64,000 nt of DNA from Rikenellaceae bacterium (GCA_015059845.1 SUZR01000010.1:51387-115386); one strand, 5' to 3'; shown: positions 25,517 to 34,179, numbered from the stretch's first letter. Translations and numbers: made by a program. Notes: generated by a model from the sequence alone, not told the origin.

Positions 25517-26980
25517 TTATTCTATGCGATTACCGTTTTTGTCGATGTAAAACCATTCGTCGTTTAATCTGACCATTGCTTTACCCTTGCTGAAAGAATA
25601 TACGTCACTACATCTCAAAGGAATAACCTCTTTGCCTGTTTTATCTACATAACCCCATTTACCATTTAATTTAACCGCCGCCAAGCCTTCGCTGAAAAAT
25701 GTTACATCATCATACTTCAAAGGAATAATATCTTTGCCTGTTTTATCTATCCACCCACATTTACCATTTAATTCCACACGCGCCAAGCCTTCGCTAAAAG
25801 AATATGCATAATCATACTTCAAAGGAATAATCTCCTTACCTATTTTATCCACAAAACCATATTTACCATTTAATTTAACACTCGCCAAGCCTTCGCTAAA
25901 AGAATCTGCATCATCATACTTCAAAGGAATAACCTCTTTGCCCGTTTTATCTATAAAGCCATCTTTACCATTTAAATTCACACACGCCAAGCCTTCGCTA
26001 AAAGAATTTGCATAATCATACTTCAAAGGAATAACCTCTTCGCCTAATTTATCTATAAAACCAAATTTACTATTTAAAAGAACCATTGCCAATCCTTCGC
26101 TGAAATAGGATGCACCACCATCATACATCAAAGGAATAACCTCTTCGCCTGTTTTATCTATAAAACCATTTTTACCATTTAATTCTACAAATGCCAAGCC
26201 TTCGCAAAAATCCCTTACATTATCATACTTTAAAGGGATAACCTCTTTGCCTGTTTTATCTATCCACCCACATTTACCATTTAAATTCACACACGCCAAG
26301 CCTTCGCTAAAAGATGTTATATGATCATACTTCAAAGGAATAACAATTTCTCCCGTTGATCGTAACTTATAACCATACTTCCAGTTTTTTACAATAGGTA
26401 TAAATTCATAATCTGGACGATATAATAAATAACTATTATCTTTTTCTTGTAACACACCACATATCGCCACGCCCAAAATCAACGCACACAATGCTACCCA
26501 CCAATACTTTTTAAAACGGTTTGGTGTAGGCTGTGGAATTGGCACGGGAGGGTGTACATCACCAATTGTAGAGGGTATATTTTTCCCAAGATTCTGCCCC
26601 ACAACCGTAACCAAATCCTTAAAGCGGGTCTTATAATTGGGGTACGCATCAATCCAGTGGGTTTGATTGAGAATAACTCGCATTGCTCCCTTGAGAGGGG
26701 TGGCGTCAATGCGATATGGAATAATAGTTTTGCCCTCAGTAAAAGCCACATTAAGTTCGCCATTACACCATTGACTTGACAATGAATCTGCCGAATAGAC
26801 CAACAAAAACACTCGGCAAGTGAGTATAGCATCATCTATCAAATCGCCATATTTTTTACCAGGCGTAATATCGCGCGGAGCCATCCAGCACTTTATGCCG
26901 TTATCCTCCAATTCGTGACAAATAGCCTGCGCTGCCGCTGGATTTTTACTGGAATAGCTTATAAATACATCGTGATTCAT
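25517..26980 (-). CDS. TIR domain - transmembrane - WG-repeat protein
   Basis: A 487-residue, three-part protein. Residues 1-140 are a TIR domain (MNHDVFISYSSKN; GIKCWMAPRDITPG; SSQWCNGELNVAF) with Glu75 in the position of the NADase catalytic glutamate. A proline-rich linker (142-153) and one membrane segment (160-177) follow. From about residue 200 there are nine WG-type repeats of about 34 residues, core GFIDKTGKEVIPLKYD...FSEGLA.V.LNGK. The TIR part would face the cytoplasm and the repeats the outside, or both inside if the segment is not inserted. TIR enzymes often serve in antiphage defence or signalling; which applies here is unknown. Stand-alone gene. Confidence 0.85.
   Translation of the reverse strand: MNHDVFISYSSKNPAAAQAICHELEDNGIKCWMAPRDITPGKKYGDLIDDAILTCRVFLLVYSADSLSSQWCNGELNVAFTEGKTIIPYRIDATPLKGAMRVILNQTHWIDAYPNYKTRFKDLVTVVGQNLGKNIPSTIGDVHPPVPIPQPTPNRFKKYWWVALCALILGVAICGVLQEKDNSYLLYRPDYEFIPIVKNWKYGYKLRSTGEIVIPLKYDHITSFSEGLACVNLNGKCGWIDKTGKEVIPLKYDNVRDFCEGLAFVELNGKNGFIDKTGEEVIPLMYDGGASYFSEGLAMVLLNSKFGFIDKLGEEVIPLKYDYANSFSEGLACVNLNGKDGFIDKTGKEVIPLKYDDADSFSEGLASVKLNGKYGFVDKIGKEIIPLKYDYAYSFSEGLARVELNGKCGWIDKTGKDIIPLKYDDVTFFSEGLAAVKLNGKWGYVDKTGKEVIPLRCSDVYSFSKGKAMVRLNDEWFYIDKNGNRIE
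25520..26383 (-). repeat. Tandem WG-repeat coding array (about nine units)
   Basis: Units of about 102-108 bp repeat across the 3' 60% of the TIR gene and are highly alike at the DNA level (recurring ATCATACTTCAAAGGAATAA and CGCCAAGCCTTCGC on the plus strand). First and last units are degenerate. Near-identity implies recent expansion or ongoing homogenisation. Confidence 0.88.
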
Positions 26981-27005
26981 ATTATAACACCTACGTTTAT
27001 CTTCA

Positions 27006-27013
27006 CAAAATTA
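27006..27013 (-). promoter_or_regulatory. Promoter -7 box for the TIR-WG gene
   Basis: TAATTTTG on the minus strand, 25 bp upstream of the start; the -33 element is not well spaced. Confidence 0.45.
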
Positions 27014-27076
27014 CTAAAATTAACTCAAAACATCTATTTCATCGACAAAAAGCATTATAATCCAATGACAATTTTG

Positions 27077-27084
27077 TACATTTG
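27077..27084 (+). promoter_or_regulatory. Promoter -7 box for the flavoprotein operon
   Basis: TACATTTG 19 bp before the ATG at 27104. It places the transcription start just upstream of the chosen start codon; no clear -33 was seen. Confidence 0.5.
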
Positions 27085-27103
27085 TAGAAAATTTACGCAT
27101 ACA

Positions 27104-28351
27104 ATGTACGACGTTATAGTTATAGGTGCCGGAGCAGCCGGCCTGATGGCCGCAGCAACGGCAGCACGCAATGGCAAGAGTGTTCTTCTGATGGAGAAGA
27201 TGGAGAAGGCTGGCCGCAAGATTCGCATTTCGGGTAAGGGACGCTGTAATCTTACCAATGCCCGCCCACCCGAGGAGTTCAAGGAGGCAATACGCACCAA
27301 TGCAGAGTTTTTCGATGTGGCCTTTGCCGAATTCAACAATAAAGCTACAATCCGTTTCTTCGAGCGCATCGGCGTGAAGCTCGACATTGAGCGTGGCCAG
27401 CGCGTATTCCCCAAGAGCGGCAAGGCGTGGGATATCGCCAATGCGCTTGTGGATTACTGTCTGGATAATGGCGTGGAGATTGCATACAATGCCCGCGTGA
27501 GCGACATTCTCACTCTTGGCGACAAGGTTTATGGCGTAAAATATTTCAACAAGCGCGGTTTTGAGCGTAAGGAGGAGGCCGAGAACGTAATCATCGCAAC
27601 GGGTGGCGTGAGCTACCCTGGCACAGGCTCTACGGGCGACGGATACGATTTTGCCGACCGTCTGGGACACACCATCGAGGAGGTGCGACCTTCGCTTACC
27701 CCACTTCGCACGTCACACCCGCAACGTAAGTTTTTGGATGGACTTCTGCTTAAGAACATCAACGCAAAACTCTACGTAGAGAATGAGTTGGTGCGCGAGG
27801 AGTTTGGCGAGATAAGTTTCTCGGAGCGCGGTATTGAGGGTGCCGTTGCGTTGCGCGTGAGTCGTGATGCGGTGGATGCATTGATTGACGAGAAGCGAGT
27901 GAAGCTCGTAATTGATATGAAGCCCGCCCTTACCGAGGAGATTCTCTTCGAGCGTATCAAGCGCGAAATCGCAGAGATGCAACCCGACGAATTCTTCTCA
28001 GAGCTGCTGCGCAAGCTCGTACCAAAGCACTTTGTGATTCCCATTGCGCACGAGTTGGATATACACTCAAAGAACTATATTCGCAAGGTTACCGACGCTG
28101 AGATACACCGCCTTATAAAGGTTTTGAAGGGTATGGTATTCCCTATCACCGACTACGCTCCCTTCGAGTATGCAGTAGTGACGGCTGGTGGCGTATGCTG
28201 CGACGAGGTGAACAAATATACGATGGAGTCACTAAAGGTTAAGGGTCTATACTTCGCTGGCGAGGTACTCGACCTGGATGCAAATACGGGCGGTTACAAC
28301 CTCCAGATAGCATTCTCGACGGGGCGTCTGGCTGGACAACTGAAAAAGTAA
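27104..28351 (+). CDS. HI0933-family NAD(P)/FAD-dependent oxidoreductase
   Basis: A 415-residue flavoprotein of the HI0933/YhiN family. It starts with the FAD Rossmann motif VIGAGAAGLMAA and the signature ISGKGRCNLTN; the C-terminal FAD contact TAGGVCCDEV and AGEVLDLDANTGGYNLQ are intact. The reaction is not known for most members. The frame remains open 63 codons upstream, but that part runs through the TIR-gene promoter region, so Met at 27104 is preferred. Its stop overlaps the next gene by 1 nt (TAATG). Confidence 0.9.
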   Translation: MYDVIVIGAGAAGLMAAATAARNGKSVLLMEKMEKAGRKIRISGKGRCNLTNARPPEEFKEAIRTNAEFFDVAFAEFNNKATIRFFERIGVKLDIERGQRVFPKSGKAWDIANALVDYCLDNGVEIAYNARVSDILTLGDKVYGVKYFNKRGFERKEEAENVIIATGGVSYPGTGSTGDGYDFADRLGHTIEEVRPSLTPLRTSHPQRKFLDGLLLKNINAKLYVENELVREEFGEISFSERGIEGAVALRVSRDAVDALIDEKRVKLVIDMKPALTEEILFERIKREIAEMQPDEFFSELLRKLVPKHFVIPIAHELDIHSKNYIRKVTDAEIHRLIKVLKGMVFPITDYAPFEYAVVTAGGVCCDEVNKYTMESLKVKGLYFAGEVLDLDANTGGYNLQIAFSTGRLAGQLKK

Positions 28352-28875
28352 TGAAGATTACGGGCAGAAACATAAAACGCCGACTATACGGGTTGCGCAC
28401 ATTGCCATCCAACATAAAGAGGGCACGATATTTTCGTGGCCACGGCGTTCATTCGCCCTTTGTATATGCTATCGTAAGAGAGGTCTTTATGCAGTCGAAG
28501 CTACGCTCGAACAATCGGGAGTTATACGAAGAGCTTCTCAATGCCGAGGTATCAAAGCGCCGAGCCACACAGCTGCAAAACCTTATGGAGCATTGTAAAT
28601 ACTCCACCTTCAAGATAGATTGTATGCCGCAGTCATCCGAGGTGTGCGATATGGTTATCGCTACAATTAACACCCCTCACGAGGAGCTTGCCGTAATGGC
28701 CGACAAGGCGCGTGAGCAAAAGATTACGCTCTGCATAATGTCTCCATCGCTGGACCAGCAGCGCGACAAGGCTTGCAAGGCCATCGTTGATGCGCACCCC
28801 TGCACGAGTGTTGACAATCGCGGCTACCTGCTTCTTTTCAACAACCATTTACCGAAACAAATATTCAGACTATGA
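28351..28875 (+). CDS. RGHGVHSPF-motif protein, short methyltransferase-like homologue
   Basis: A 174-residue protein of uncertain function. Its N-terminus KRARYFRGHGVHSPFVYAIV matches a motif that, from memory, opens longer Bacteroidota proteins annotated as SAM-dependent methyltransferases. Here no GxGxG SAM motif is seen, and the rest is a short alpha/beta domain (CDMVIATINTPHEELAVMAD, ITLCIMSPSLDQ). It may be a reduced, non-catalytic version. Overlaps both neighbours (TAATG and ATGA), hence tightly coupled to the flavoprotein and the adenosyltransferase. Confidence 0.6.
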   Translation: MKITGRNIKRRLYGLRTLPSNIKRARYFRGHGVHSPFVYAIVREVFMQSKLRSNNRELYEELLNAEVSKRRATQLQNLMEHCKYSTFKIDCMPQSSEVCDMVIATINTPHEELAVMADKAREQKITLCIMSPSLDQQRDKACKAIVDAHPCTSVDNRGYLLLFNNHLPKQIFRL

Positions 28876-29423
28876 AGATATACACCAAAGGCGGCGACAA
28901 AGGCCGCACCTCACTCATCGGCGGGGAGCGAGTTCCCAAATATGATTTGCGCGTGGAGGCATACGGCAGTGTAGATGAGCTGACTGCCTACATAGCACTC
29001 TTGGCCGACAAACTTATGGGTGAAGATAAGTTTACCGCTATCGAGAAACAGTTGCGCCGCATAGAGTCGCAGCTTATGACCGTGGCGGCTCTTTTGGCCG
29101 TAGGTCAAGGTGGCGAGGATAAGATTGCAGGGATGCAGAGCGATGTTATTAACGAGCTGGAGCAGTGGATTGACCAGATGCAGGAATCTCTTCCGGCAAT
29201 TACCAAGTTTACAATCCCGGGTGGCGATGAGCGCATTTCTATGTGCCACGTATGCCGTACCGTATGTCGTCGTGCCGAGCGTGCCGCACTGCGTGCCGCC
29301 GAGCAGCACAGTGTAGATAGCAATGCTACGATATATCTCAACCGATTATCGGATTATTTCTATCTTCTCGGTCGCAGGGTTAGTTCAATCACGAACGTAG
29401 AGGAGATATTGTGGATTCCTTAA
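28872..29423 (+). CDS. Cob(I)alamin adenosyltransferase, PduO type
   Basis: A 183-residue cytoplasmic enzyme that transfers adenosyl from ATP to cob(I)alamin. The N-terminal P-loop-like MKIYTKGGDKGRTSLIGG, the GSVDELTAYIAL helix and the C-terminal CRRAERAALRAAEQ active-site helix are all characteristic. Its role is cofactor supply for B12 enzymes such as methylmalonyl-CoA mutase, none of which is in the window. The ATG overlaps the previous stop (ATGA). No terminator is obvious after it. Confidence 0.93.
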   Translation: MKIYTKGGDKGRTSLIGGERVPKYDLRVEAYGSVDELTAYIALLADKLMGEDKFTAIEKQLRRIESQLMTVAALLAVGQGGEDKIAGMQSDVINELEQWIDQMQESLPAITKFTIPGGDERISMCHVCRTVCRRAERAALRAAEQHSVDSNATIYLNRLSDYFYLLGRRVSSITNVEEILWIP

Positions 29424-29531
29424 TGCACACAACATAAACTCGCAAGCGGTTGTAGGTAATGATATTAGCTGTTAATGGTATATATATGCAACAATAGGCC
29501 GAAAGGGTGTGTAATAATTTTATTAAAATAG

Positions 29532-29560
29532 TTGCATTTACCGTTTTTTTCATATATTTG
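29532..29560 (+). promoter_or_regulatory. Promoter for the DUF2795 gene
   Basis: TTG at 29532-29534, 18 bp, TATATTTG at 29553-29560; the ATG is 68 bp downstream, giving a leader of about 60 nt. Confidence 0.62.
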
Positions 29561-29628
29561 CGGCCGATTTAGCCGTGATTATTGCGGCCACATTGTAAAC
29601 AGCTTATTAACCTAATAAAAAATAAACT

Positions 29629-29850
29629 ATGTACTGGACTTTAGAGTTAGCATCAAAATTGGAGGATGCTCCCTGGCCCGCAACCAAGGAGGAGTTGATT
29701 GACTATGCAATCCGCTCAGGTGCGCCATTGGAGGTTTTGGAGAATCTTCAGGAGATTGAGGACGAGGGTGACATCTACGAGTCAATCGAGGACATCTGGC
29801 CCGACTACCCCTCAAAGGACGATTTCTTCTTCAACGAGGAGGAGTATTAG
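29629..29850 (+). CDS. DUF2795 small acidic protein
   Basis: A 73-residue, strongly acidic protein (MYWTLELASKLEDAPWPATK..., ending DDFFFNEEEY). The DUF2795 core is WPATKEELIDYAIRSGAPLE; from memory, highly similar 73-residue proteins occur across Bacteroidales. Function unknown. The strong promoter, codon choice and independent terminator suggest a well-expressed single gene. Confidence 0.85.
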   Translation: MYWTLELASKLEDAPWPATKEELIDYAIRSGAPLEVLENLQEIEDEGDIYESIEDIWPDYPSKDDFFFNEEEY

Positions 29851-29880
29851 GAGCAAGATATACTAACTATCTAAAAATCA

Positions 29881-29923
29881 ACGAGAGGAATAAGAATCGA
29901 TTCTTATTCCTCTCGTTTTTTTA
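29881..29923. terminator. Bidirectional terminator, perfect 36-bp palindrome
   Basis: 29881-29898 is exactly complementary to 29899-29916 (ACGAGAGGAATAAGAATC and its reverse complement), followed by seven T. It lies between DUF2795 and the convergent waaA gene. Confidence 0.88.
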
Positions 29924-29981
29924 TTGAAATAATGACTATAACTTAACCTATTTTTAGTCCTACGCGCTATGGCGTAAGCGC

Positions 29982-31214
29982 CTAACCGTTATTAAACGCA
30001 ATCTTCATAAAGAGGGCTGTGGCGCCTTGGTTTTTGGCGGTGTAATCCTTTGCAATGGCACTTGTGCGAGCCAGATATTCGGTATCATCACGCAAGGGGG
30101 CAAACCAACGGCTCAACTCCTCAGCGTTCTCCACCTTTGTGGCAGCACCTAAAGCTACCATATCGCGAGCCTCCTTAAATTTCTCATACTTAGGGCCAAA
30201 GGCTATGGGCAGGCCAAAGGTTGCGGCCTCCAACGTGTTATGGATACCAACTCCAAAACCACCACCAATATATGACCACGAAGCATAGCCATATACCGAC
30301 GACAATATACCGATAGTATCCAGTACAAGCACCTGCGTTGCCGAGAAATCGGTATCGACCGTACATTGCGTATATCGGTTAGCTCCACATTTTACACTTG
30401 ACAGGATGTTATTTATTCGAGCCTCATCCATCTCGTGCGGAGCAATGACAAACTTCACCTCCGAATTGTCGTTAATCAGCGGCAAGAGTATCTCCTCATC
30501 AGGTCCCCACGTAGAGCCAGCGACAAACAGGCGCGAATCACCCTTAAATTTTGCCACGATATCTACCGGCTTGGCGGCCTTTGCAATAGCTGCCACGCGG
30601 TCAAAACGGGTATCGCCTGCAACAATAACATTATCATAGCCAATACTATGCAGCAAACTGCGCGACTCCTCATTCTGCACAAACATCTGATCGAAGGCAT
30701 CCAATGCCTCACGCCACATTGAGCCGTAATTGCGGAAAAAGACTGAATCCTGACGGAAAATAGCGGACACAAGATACGACTTCACACCTCGTTTCTTAAG
30801 CTGCGTCAAGTAGTTGAGCCAAAACTCATACTTTACGAAGACAGCTATCTCGGGATGAGCAATATCAAGGAAACGCTTAACATTCAATGGCGTATCGGCT
30901 GGCAAATAGAATATAAAATCTGCTCCAGCGTAATTCTTACGAATCTCATAACCCGAGGGAGAGAAGAAGGTTAACAATATTTTGTACTCCGGGTGCTGCT
31001 GACGAATCTCCTCGATGATGGGACGTCCCTGTTCGAACTCTCCCAGCGATGCAACGTGTATCCATACCACCTTGTCAGTCGAGGCAATCGCATAAGACAT
31101 CCGCTCAAATATGTTTTTACGTCCTACGACCCACTGTTTTGCCTTCTTGTACCACGGCGCAACAAGCTTCAGAAGCCCCACATAAAGAGCTATACAAATA
31201 TCATATAGTAGCAT
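29982..31214 (-). CDS. waaA: 3-deoxy-D-manno-octulosonic acid transferase
   Basis: Adds Kdo to lipid A precursor at the inner-membrane cytoplasmic face, so the host makes Kdo-type LPS. The 410-residue GT30 protein has an N-terminal hydrophobic anchor (LLYDICIALYVGLLKLVAPW), then HVASLGEFEQGRPIIEEI, YLPADTP, VKYEFWLNYL, a donor site in AGSTWGPDEE, and YIGGGFGVGIHNTLEAATFG. Met at 31214 is used because a frame start at 31238 lies inside the -7 box. It sits downstream of yraN and pepE on the same strand but has its own promoter. Confidence 0.94.
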   Translation of the reverse strand: MLLYDICIALYVGLLKLVAPWYKKAKQWVVGRKNIFERMSYAIASTDKVVWIHVASLGEFEQGRPIIEEIRQQHPEYKILLTFFSPSGYEIRKNYAGADFIFYLPADTPLNVKRFLDIAHPEIAVFVKYEFWLNYLTQLKKRGVKSYLVSAIFRQDSVFFRNYGSMWREALDAFDQMFVQNEESRSLLHSIGYDNVIVAGDTRFDRVAAIAKAAKPVDIVAKFKGDSRLFVAGSTWGPDEEILLPLINDNSEVKFVIAPHEMDEARINNILSSVKCGANRYTQCTVDTDFSATQVLVLDTIGILSSVYGYASWSYIGGGFGVGIHNTLEAATFGLPIAFGPKYEKFKEARDMVALGAATKVENAEELSRWFAPLRDDTEYLARTSAIAKDYTAKNQGATALFMKIAFNNG

Positions 31215-31235
31215 AACCGTCCTGATTTTGGTCAA

Positions 31236-31266
31236 CAAAGTTATGTTTTTTTATTCAATTAGGCAA
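31236..31266 (-). promoter_or_regulatory. Promoter for waaA
   Basis: On the minus strand TTG (31264-31266), 20 bp, TAACTTTG (31236-31243); 21 bp from the chosen start. The -33 element lies right after the yraN stop codon. Confidence 0.6.
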
Positions 31267-31632
31267 CTACCATCCAAATTCGGCTATATTTTCCACAAAA
31301 CGCACATCGCTTGTATCGTCGGGAAAAAGGTCCACCGCAATCAAGTCAAACTGCACCTCGCCCACAATCCTATATTGCGCAAGATATGCCGAGGCTGCGC
31401 GGTGCATAGCCGCAATTTTCGTCTTTGTGACGGCCTGCTCAGGAGTCGCGAGCGAGTTAATTCCGCGTGTCTTGACCTCAATAAAATGAACCATACCCGA
31501 CTTCTGCGCAACAATATCTATCTCATAGCGTCCCTGCCGCCAATTTGTTGCACAAATCAGAAAGCCTTTTCTACGCAGGTAATTAACGGCAATATCCTCT
31601 CCGCGACGTCCTACTTCCGCTTTTGTCACCAT
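31267..31632 (-). CDS. YraN/UPF0102 family nuclease-fold protein
   Basis: A 121-residue cytoplasmic protein with the PD-(D/E)XK-like core of UPF0102: GRRGEDIAVNYLRRKGF, then YEIDIVAQKSGMVHFIEVKTR with Asp and Glu-x-Lys in the expected places. The family is widespread and often near ribosome or DNA-repair genes; activity is poorly established. It lies between pepE (terminator at 31643-31679) and waaA. Confidence 0.9.
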   Translation of the reverse strand: MVTKAEVGRRGEDIAVNYLRRKGFLICATNWRQGRYEIDIVAQKSGMVHFIEVKTRGINSLATPEQAVTKTKIAAMHRAASAYLAQYRIVGEVQFDLIAVDLFPDDTSDVRFVENIAEFGW

Positions 31633-31642
31633 AATTTACCAA

Positions 31643-31679
31643 ATAAAAAAGGTAATCCGCTACACAAGACGGATTACCT
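31643..31679 (-). terminator. Terminator after pepE
   Basis: 10-bp stem AGGTAATCCG/CGGATTACCT (31650-31659, 31670-31679), with the T-run on the minus strand. Confidence 0.82.
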
Positions 31680-31687
31680 AAAATATA

Positions 31688-32389
31688 TTAGAGCAGGAAC
31701 GACAAATCGTCACCAGCATTAACTTCGAAAGTCTCAACGCCCTTCTTGAAGATACGCATAGGACGCTGGCCGATGAGTTCCATCTTACCATCGTGCAGAT
31801 GCAACATACAGCCCTCACGCAAGCCCACAACCCAACGACGGGGATTAGCCTCGATATACTCCAGAATACGCTGCTCACGTGTCTCGCCAGCGTGTCCCTC
31901 GGGATTTGCATCAAGGTAGTGAGGGTTGATTTGGAACTTGACAGCACCGATAGCCTTGAATGACTCGGGCTGTACGATGGGCATATCGTTTGTTGTGCAG
32001 ATTGTAGGACAAGTCACATTGCTACCAGCCGACCAGCCGACATAGGGTGTACCCTCCTTAATCTTTTTGAGAATGGCCTTCATCAGACCCTGCTCGTGCA
32101 TCTTCTTTGTAAGGGCAAACGTATTACCGCCACCAACACATATAGCCTGCGCCTCACGAATCATTCGGCGAGGGTCTTTGGCGCGGTGAACAGAGCGCAC
32201 CTTGATACCAATCTCGTCAAAACGAGCCTGAACTTTAGCCTCATAGGCAGCGTATGAGAATGTCACAGCCGCATAGGGAACGAAGACCACCTCGGTTACT
32301 CCCTGGAGGAAAGATGCGATGTTTTTTATAGGATATTGCAGATATTGTTCGCCTGCATTGGTTGAGTTTGATATTAGCAATAAGTTCAT
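31688..32389 (-). CDS. pepE: Dipeptidase E (aspartyl dipeptidase, S51)
   Basis: Hydrolyses N-terminal Asp-Xaa dipeptides in the cytoplasm. The 233-residue length and the triad positions match the E. coli enzyme as I recall it: Ser120 in VGWSAGSN, Asp135 and His157 in INPHYLD. The oxyanion-region motif VGGGNTFALTKKMHE is also kept. It is transcribed away from acpP and ends at its own terminator. Confidence 0.93.
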   Translation of the reverse strand: MNLLLISNSTNAGEQYLQYPIKNIASFLQGVTEVVFVPYAAVTFSYAAYEAKVQARFDEIGIKVRSVHRAKDPRRMIREAQAICVGGGNTFALTKKMHEQGLMKAILKKIKEGTPYVGWSAGSNVTCPTICTTNDMPIVQPESFKAIGAVKFQINPHYLDANPEGHAGETREQRILEYIEANPRRWVVGLREGCMLHLHDGKMELIGQRPMRIFKKGVETFEVNAGDDLSFLL

Positions 32390-32481
32390 AATACTTTGGT
32401 TTATAGTAGATTAAATATAGTCAAAATAACATTAGAAATAAAATATTTCATTTCCAATGCCAAATTTAATAAAAAAAGTGT

Positions 32482-32489
32482 TACATTTG
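32482..32489 (+). promoter_or_regulatory. Promoter -7 box for acpP-fabF
   Basis: TACATTTG, 69 bp before the acpP start; no clear -33. The AT-rich leader is typical for highly expressed Bacteroidota genes. Confidence 0.5.
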
Positions 32490-32558
32490 CGCAGAAATGG
32501 TATGAAAAGATTGAAACCAATCGATATTTAATATTGTTTAACTTAAAAAATTAAAGTT

Positions 32559-32795
32559 ATGTCAGAAGTTCAGTCAAAGGTTGTCGAGATTATCGTCGAC
32601 AAGTTGGGCGTTAAGGCAGAAGAGGTTGTACCCGAAGCAAGTTTCACTGCTCACCTCGGTGCAGATTCTTTGGATTCAGTAGAGCTCATTATGGAGTTCG
32701 AGAAGGCATTCGATATCCAGATTCCCGACGAGGATGCTGAGAAGATCACTACCGTTGGTGCTGCTATCGATTACGTTGAGGCTCACAAGAAATAA
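32559..32795 (+). CDS. acpP: Acyl carrier protein
   Basis: A 78-residue acidic carrier of fatty-acid intermediates. Ser37 in [10 protein letters not shown] is the phosphopantetheine site; helix II follows directly. Next to fabF, 38 bp apart, as in most fatty-acid synthesis clusters. Length and sequence are standard. Confidence 0.97.
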   Translation: MSEVQSKVVEIIVDKLGVKAEEVVPEASFTAHLGADSLDSVELIMEFEKAFDIQIPDEDAEKITTVGAAIDYVEAHKK

Positions 32796-32833
32796 TCAAT
32801 TAATCATATAATTTCGCACCGAGCGCAAGAATT

Positions 32834-34084
32834 ATGGCAGGCAGAAGAGTTGTTGTCACAGGTATTGGTACTATAAATCCATTAGGACACTCTATCGAGG
32901 AGTATTTTGCTAATCTTGAAAAGGGTGTAAGTGCCGCCCGCACAATCACTCATTTTGATGCCTCAAAATTCCGCTCACACATCGCGTGCGAAGTAAAAGA
33001 TTACGACTGGACCAAATATTTCGACCGCAAGGAGGTACGTAAATACGATGCCTATGCACAGTGGGCTATGATCTCGGCCGATGAGGCTTTGAGAGATGCC
33101 AATATGGTCGAAAATGACGCCATCAATCGAGAGAGAGTTGGTGTTATTTGGGCTTCTGGTACGGGTGGAACAACAACGTTCTACGAAGAGAGTAAGGGCT
33201 ATATCGAGGGGAATTTCACCCCTCGATTTAGTCCATTTTTTGTTCCGCGTATGGTAGCCGACCTGGCTGCCGGCTTTATCTCAATCAAATATGGGTTTAT
33301 GGGACCCAACTACGCCACCGTATCTGCTTGTGCATCATCTAATCACGCGATGATTGATGCTCTGAATCTCATTCGTTGGGGCAAGGCGGATGTAATCGTA
33401 ACGGGTGGTTCGGAGGCTTCGATTAACGAGCCTGGAGTTGGTAGCTTCTGCGCTATGCAGGCTCTGTCAACACGCAACGACGACCCCGAGCACGCATCTC
33501 GTCCTTTTGACAAGGATCGTGACGGTTTTGTTATCGGCGAAGGTGGTGGCGCACTTATATTTGAGGAGTTGGAGCACGCTCAAAAACGCGGTGCAAAAAT
33601 CTATTGCGAGGTTGTCGGTGGAGGTATGTCTGCCGATGCATATCATATGACAGCTCCTCATCCTGAGGGCAAGGGAGCTATGATATCGATGCGCGAAGCT
33701 CTGCAAGATGCAGGCTTACAACCCGAAGATATAGATTACGTAAATGCCCACGGTACATCTACCAATTTGGGCGACATCGCCGAGTTGAAGGCTATTCAGG
33801 GTCTTTTCGGCGACCACGCTTACAAGATGAATATATCGTCAACAAAGTCGATGACGGGTCACCTGCTGGGCGGCACGGCTGCCATAGAGGCACTTGCTTG
33901 TGTGATGGCCATTTCGCGTGGCGTGATACCCCCGACAATCAACGTCGAGAACATCGACCCCGAGATTGACGCCAATTTGAATCTTACGCTCGGCACGGCA
34001 CAGCATCGCGAGGTGCGTTGCGCATTGAGCAATACATTCGGATTCGGTGGTCACAACTCATCGATTATATTTCGTAAAATGTAG
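32834..34084 (+). CDS. fabF: 3-oxoacyl-[ACP] synthase II
   Basis: The condensing enzyme of fatty-acid elongation, using malonyl-ACP. The 416-residue protein has the full Cys-His-His triad: Cys166 in VSACASSNH, His306 in NAHGTSTNLGD and His343 in TGHLLGG. It follows acpP and precedes rnc, the usual acpP-fabF-rnc order. An imperfect hairpin separates it from rnc. Confidence 0.97.
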   Translation: MAGRRVVVTGIGTINPLGHSIEEYFANLEKGVSAARTITHFDASKFRSHIACEVKDYDWTKYFDRKEVRKYDAYAQWAMISADEALRDANMVENDAINRERVGVIWASGTGGTTTFYEESKGYIEGNFTPRFSPFFVPRMVADLAAGFISIKYGFMGPNYATVSACASSNHAMIDALNLIRWGKADVIVTGGSEASINEPGVGSFCAMQALSTRNDDPEHASRPFDKDRDGFVIGEGGGALIFEELEHAQKRGAKIYCEVVGGGMSADAYHMTAPHPEGKGAMISMREALQDAGLQPEDIDYVNAHGTSTNLGDIAELKAIQGLFGDHAYKMNISSTKSMTGHLLGGTAAIEALACVMAISRGVIPPTINVENIDPEIDANLNLTLGTAQHREVRCALSNTFGFGGHNSSIIFRKM

Positions 34085-34124
34085 GCTACACGACCGCAAT
34101 AGAGCGGTTGTAAAATTATTTTGA

Positions 34125-34150
34125 GGCTGTCGGACATATGTGTGACAGCC
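34125..34150 (+). terminator. Hairpin between fabF and rnc
   Basis: 7-bp stem GGCTGTC/GACAGCC (34125-34131, 34144-34150) followed by ATTATTAT rather than a T-run. A weak terminator or attenuator, partly insulating rnc. Confidence 0.4.
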
Positions 34151-34179
34151 ATTATTATAACCTATAAATTCGTATTGTT

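Noticed and set aside
25520..26383. Regular repeat array considered as a CRISPR or minisatellite
   Set aside because: The units are coding, 102-108 bp, contiguous without unique spacers, and translate to WG repeats in one frame.
27120..27670. Minus-strand ORFs opposite the HI0933 flavoprotein gene
   Set aside because: Antisense frames without motifs; the plus strand carries the FAD signature.
29424..29628. Possible small RNA gene upstream of DUF2795
   Set aside because: The segment is AT-rich with a promoter leading into DUF2795, but no terminator-bounded structure or conserved RNA motif was recognised.
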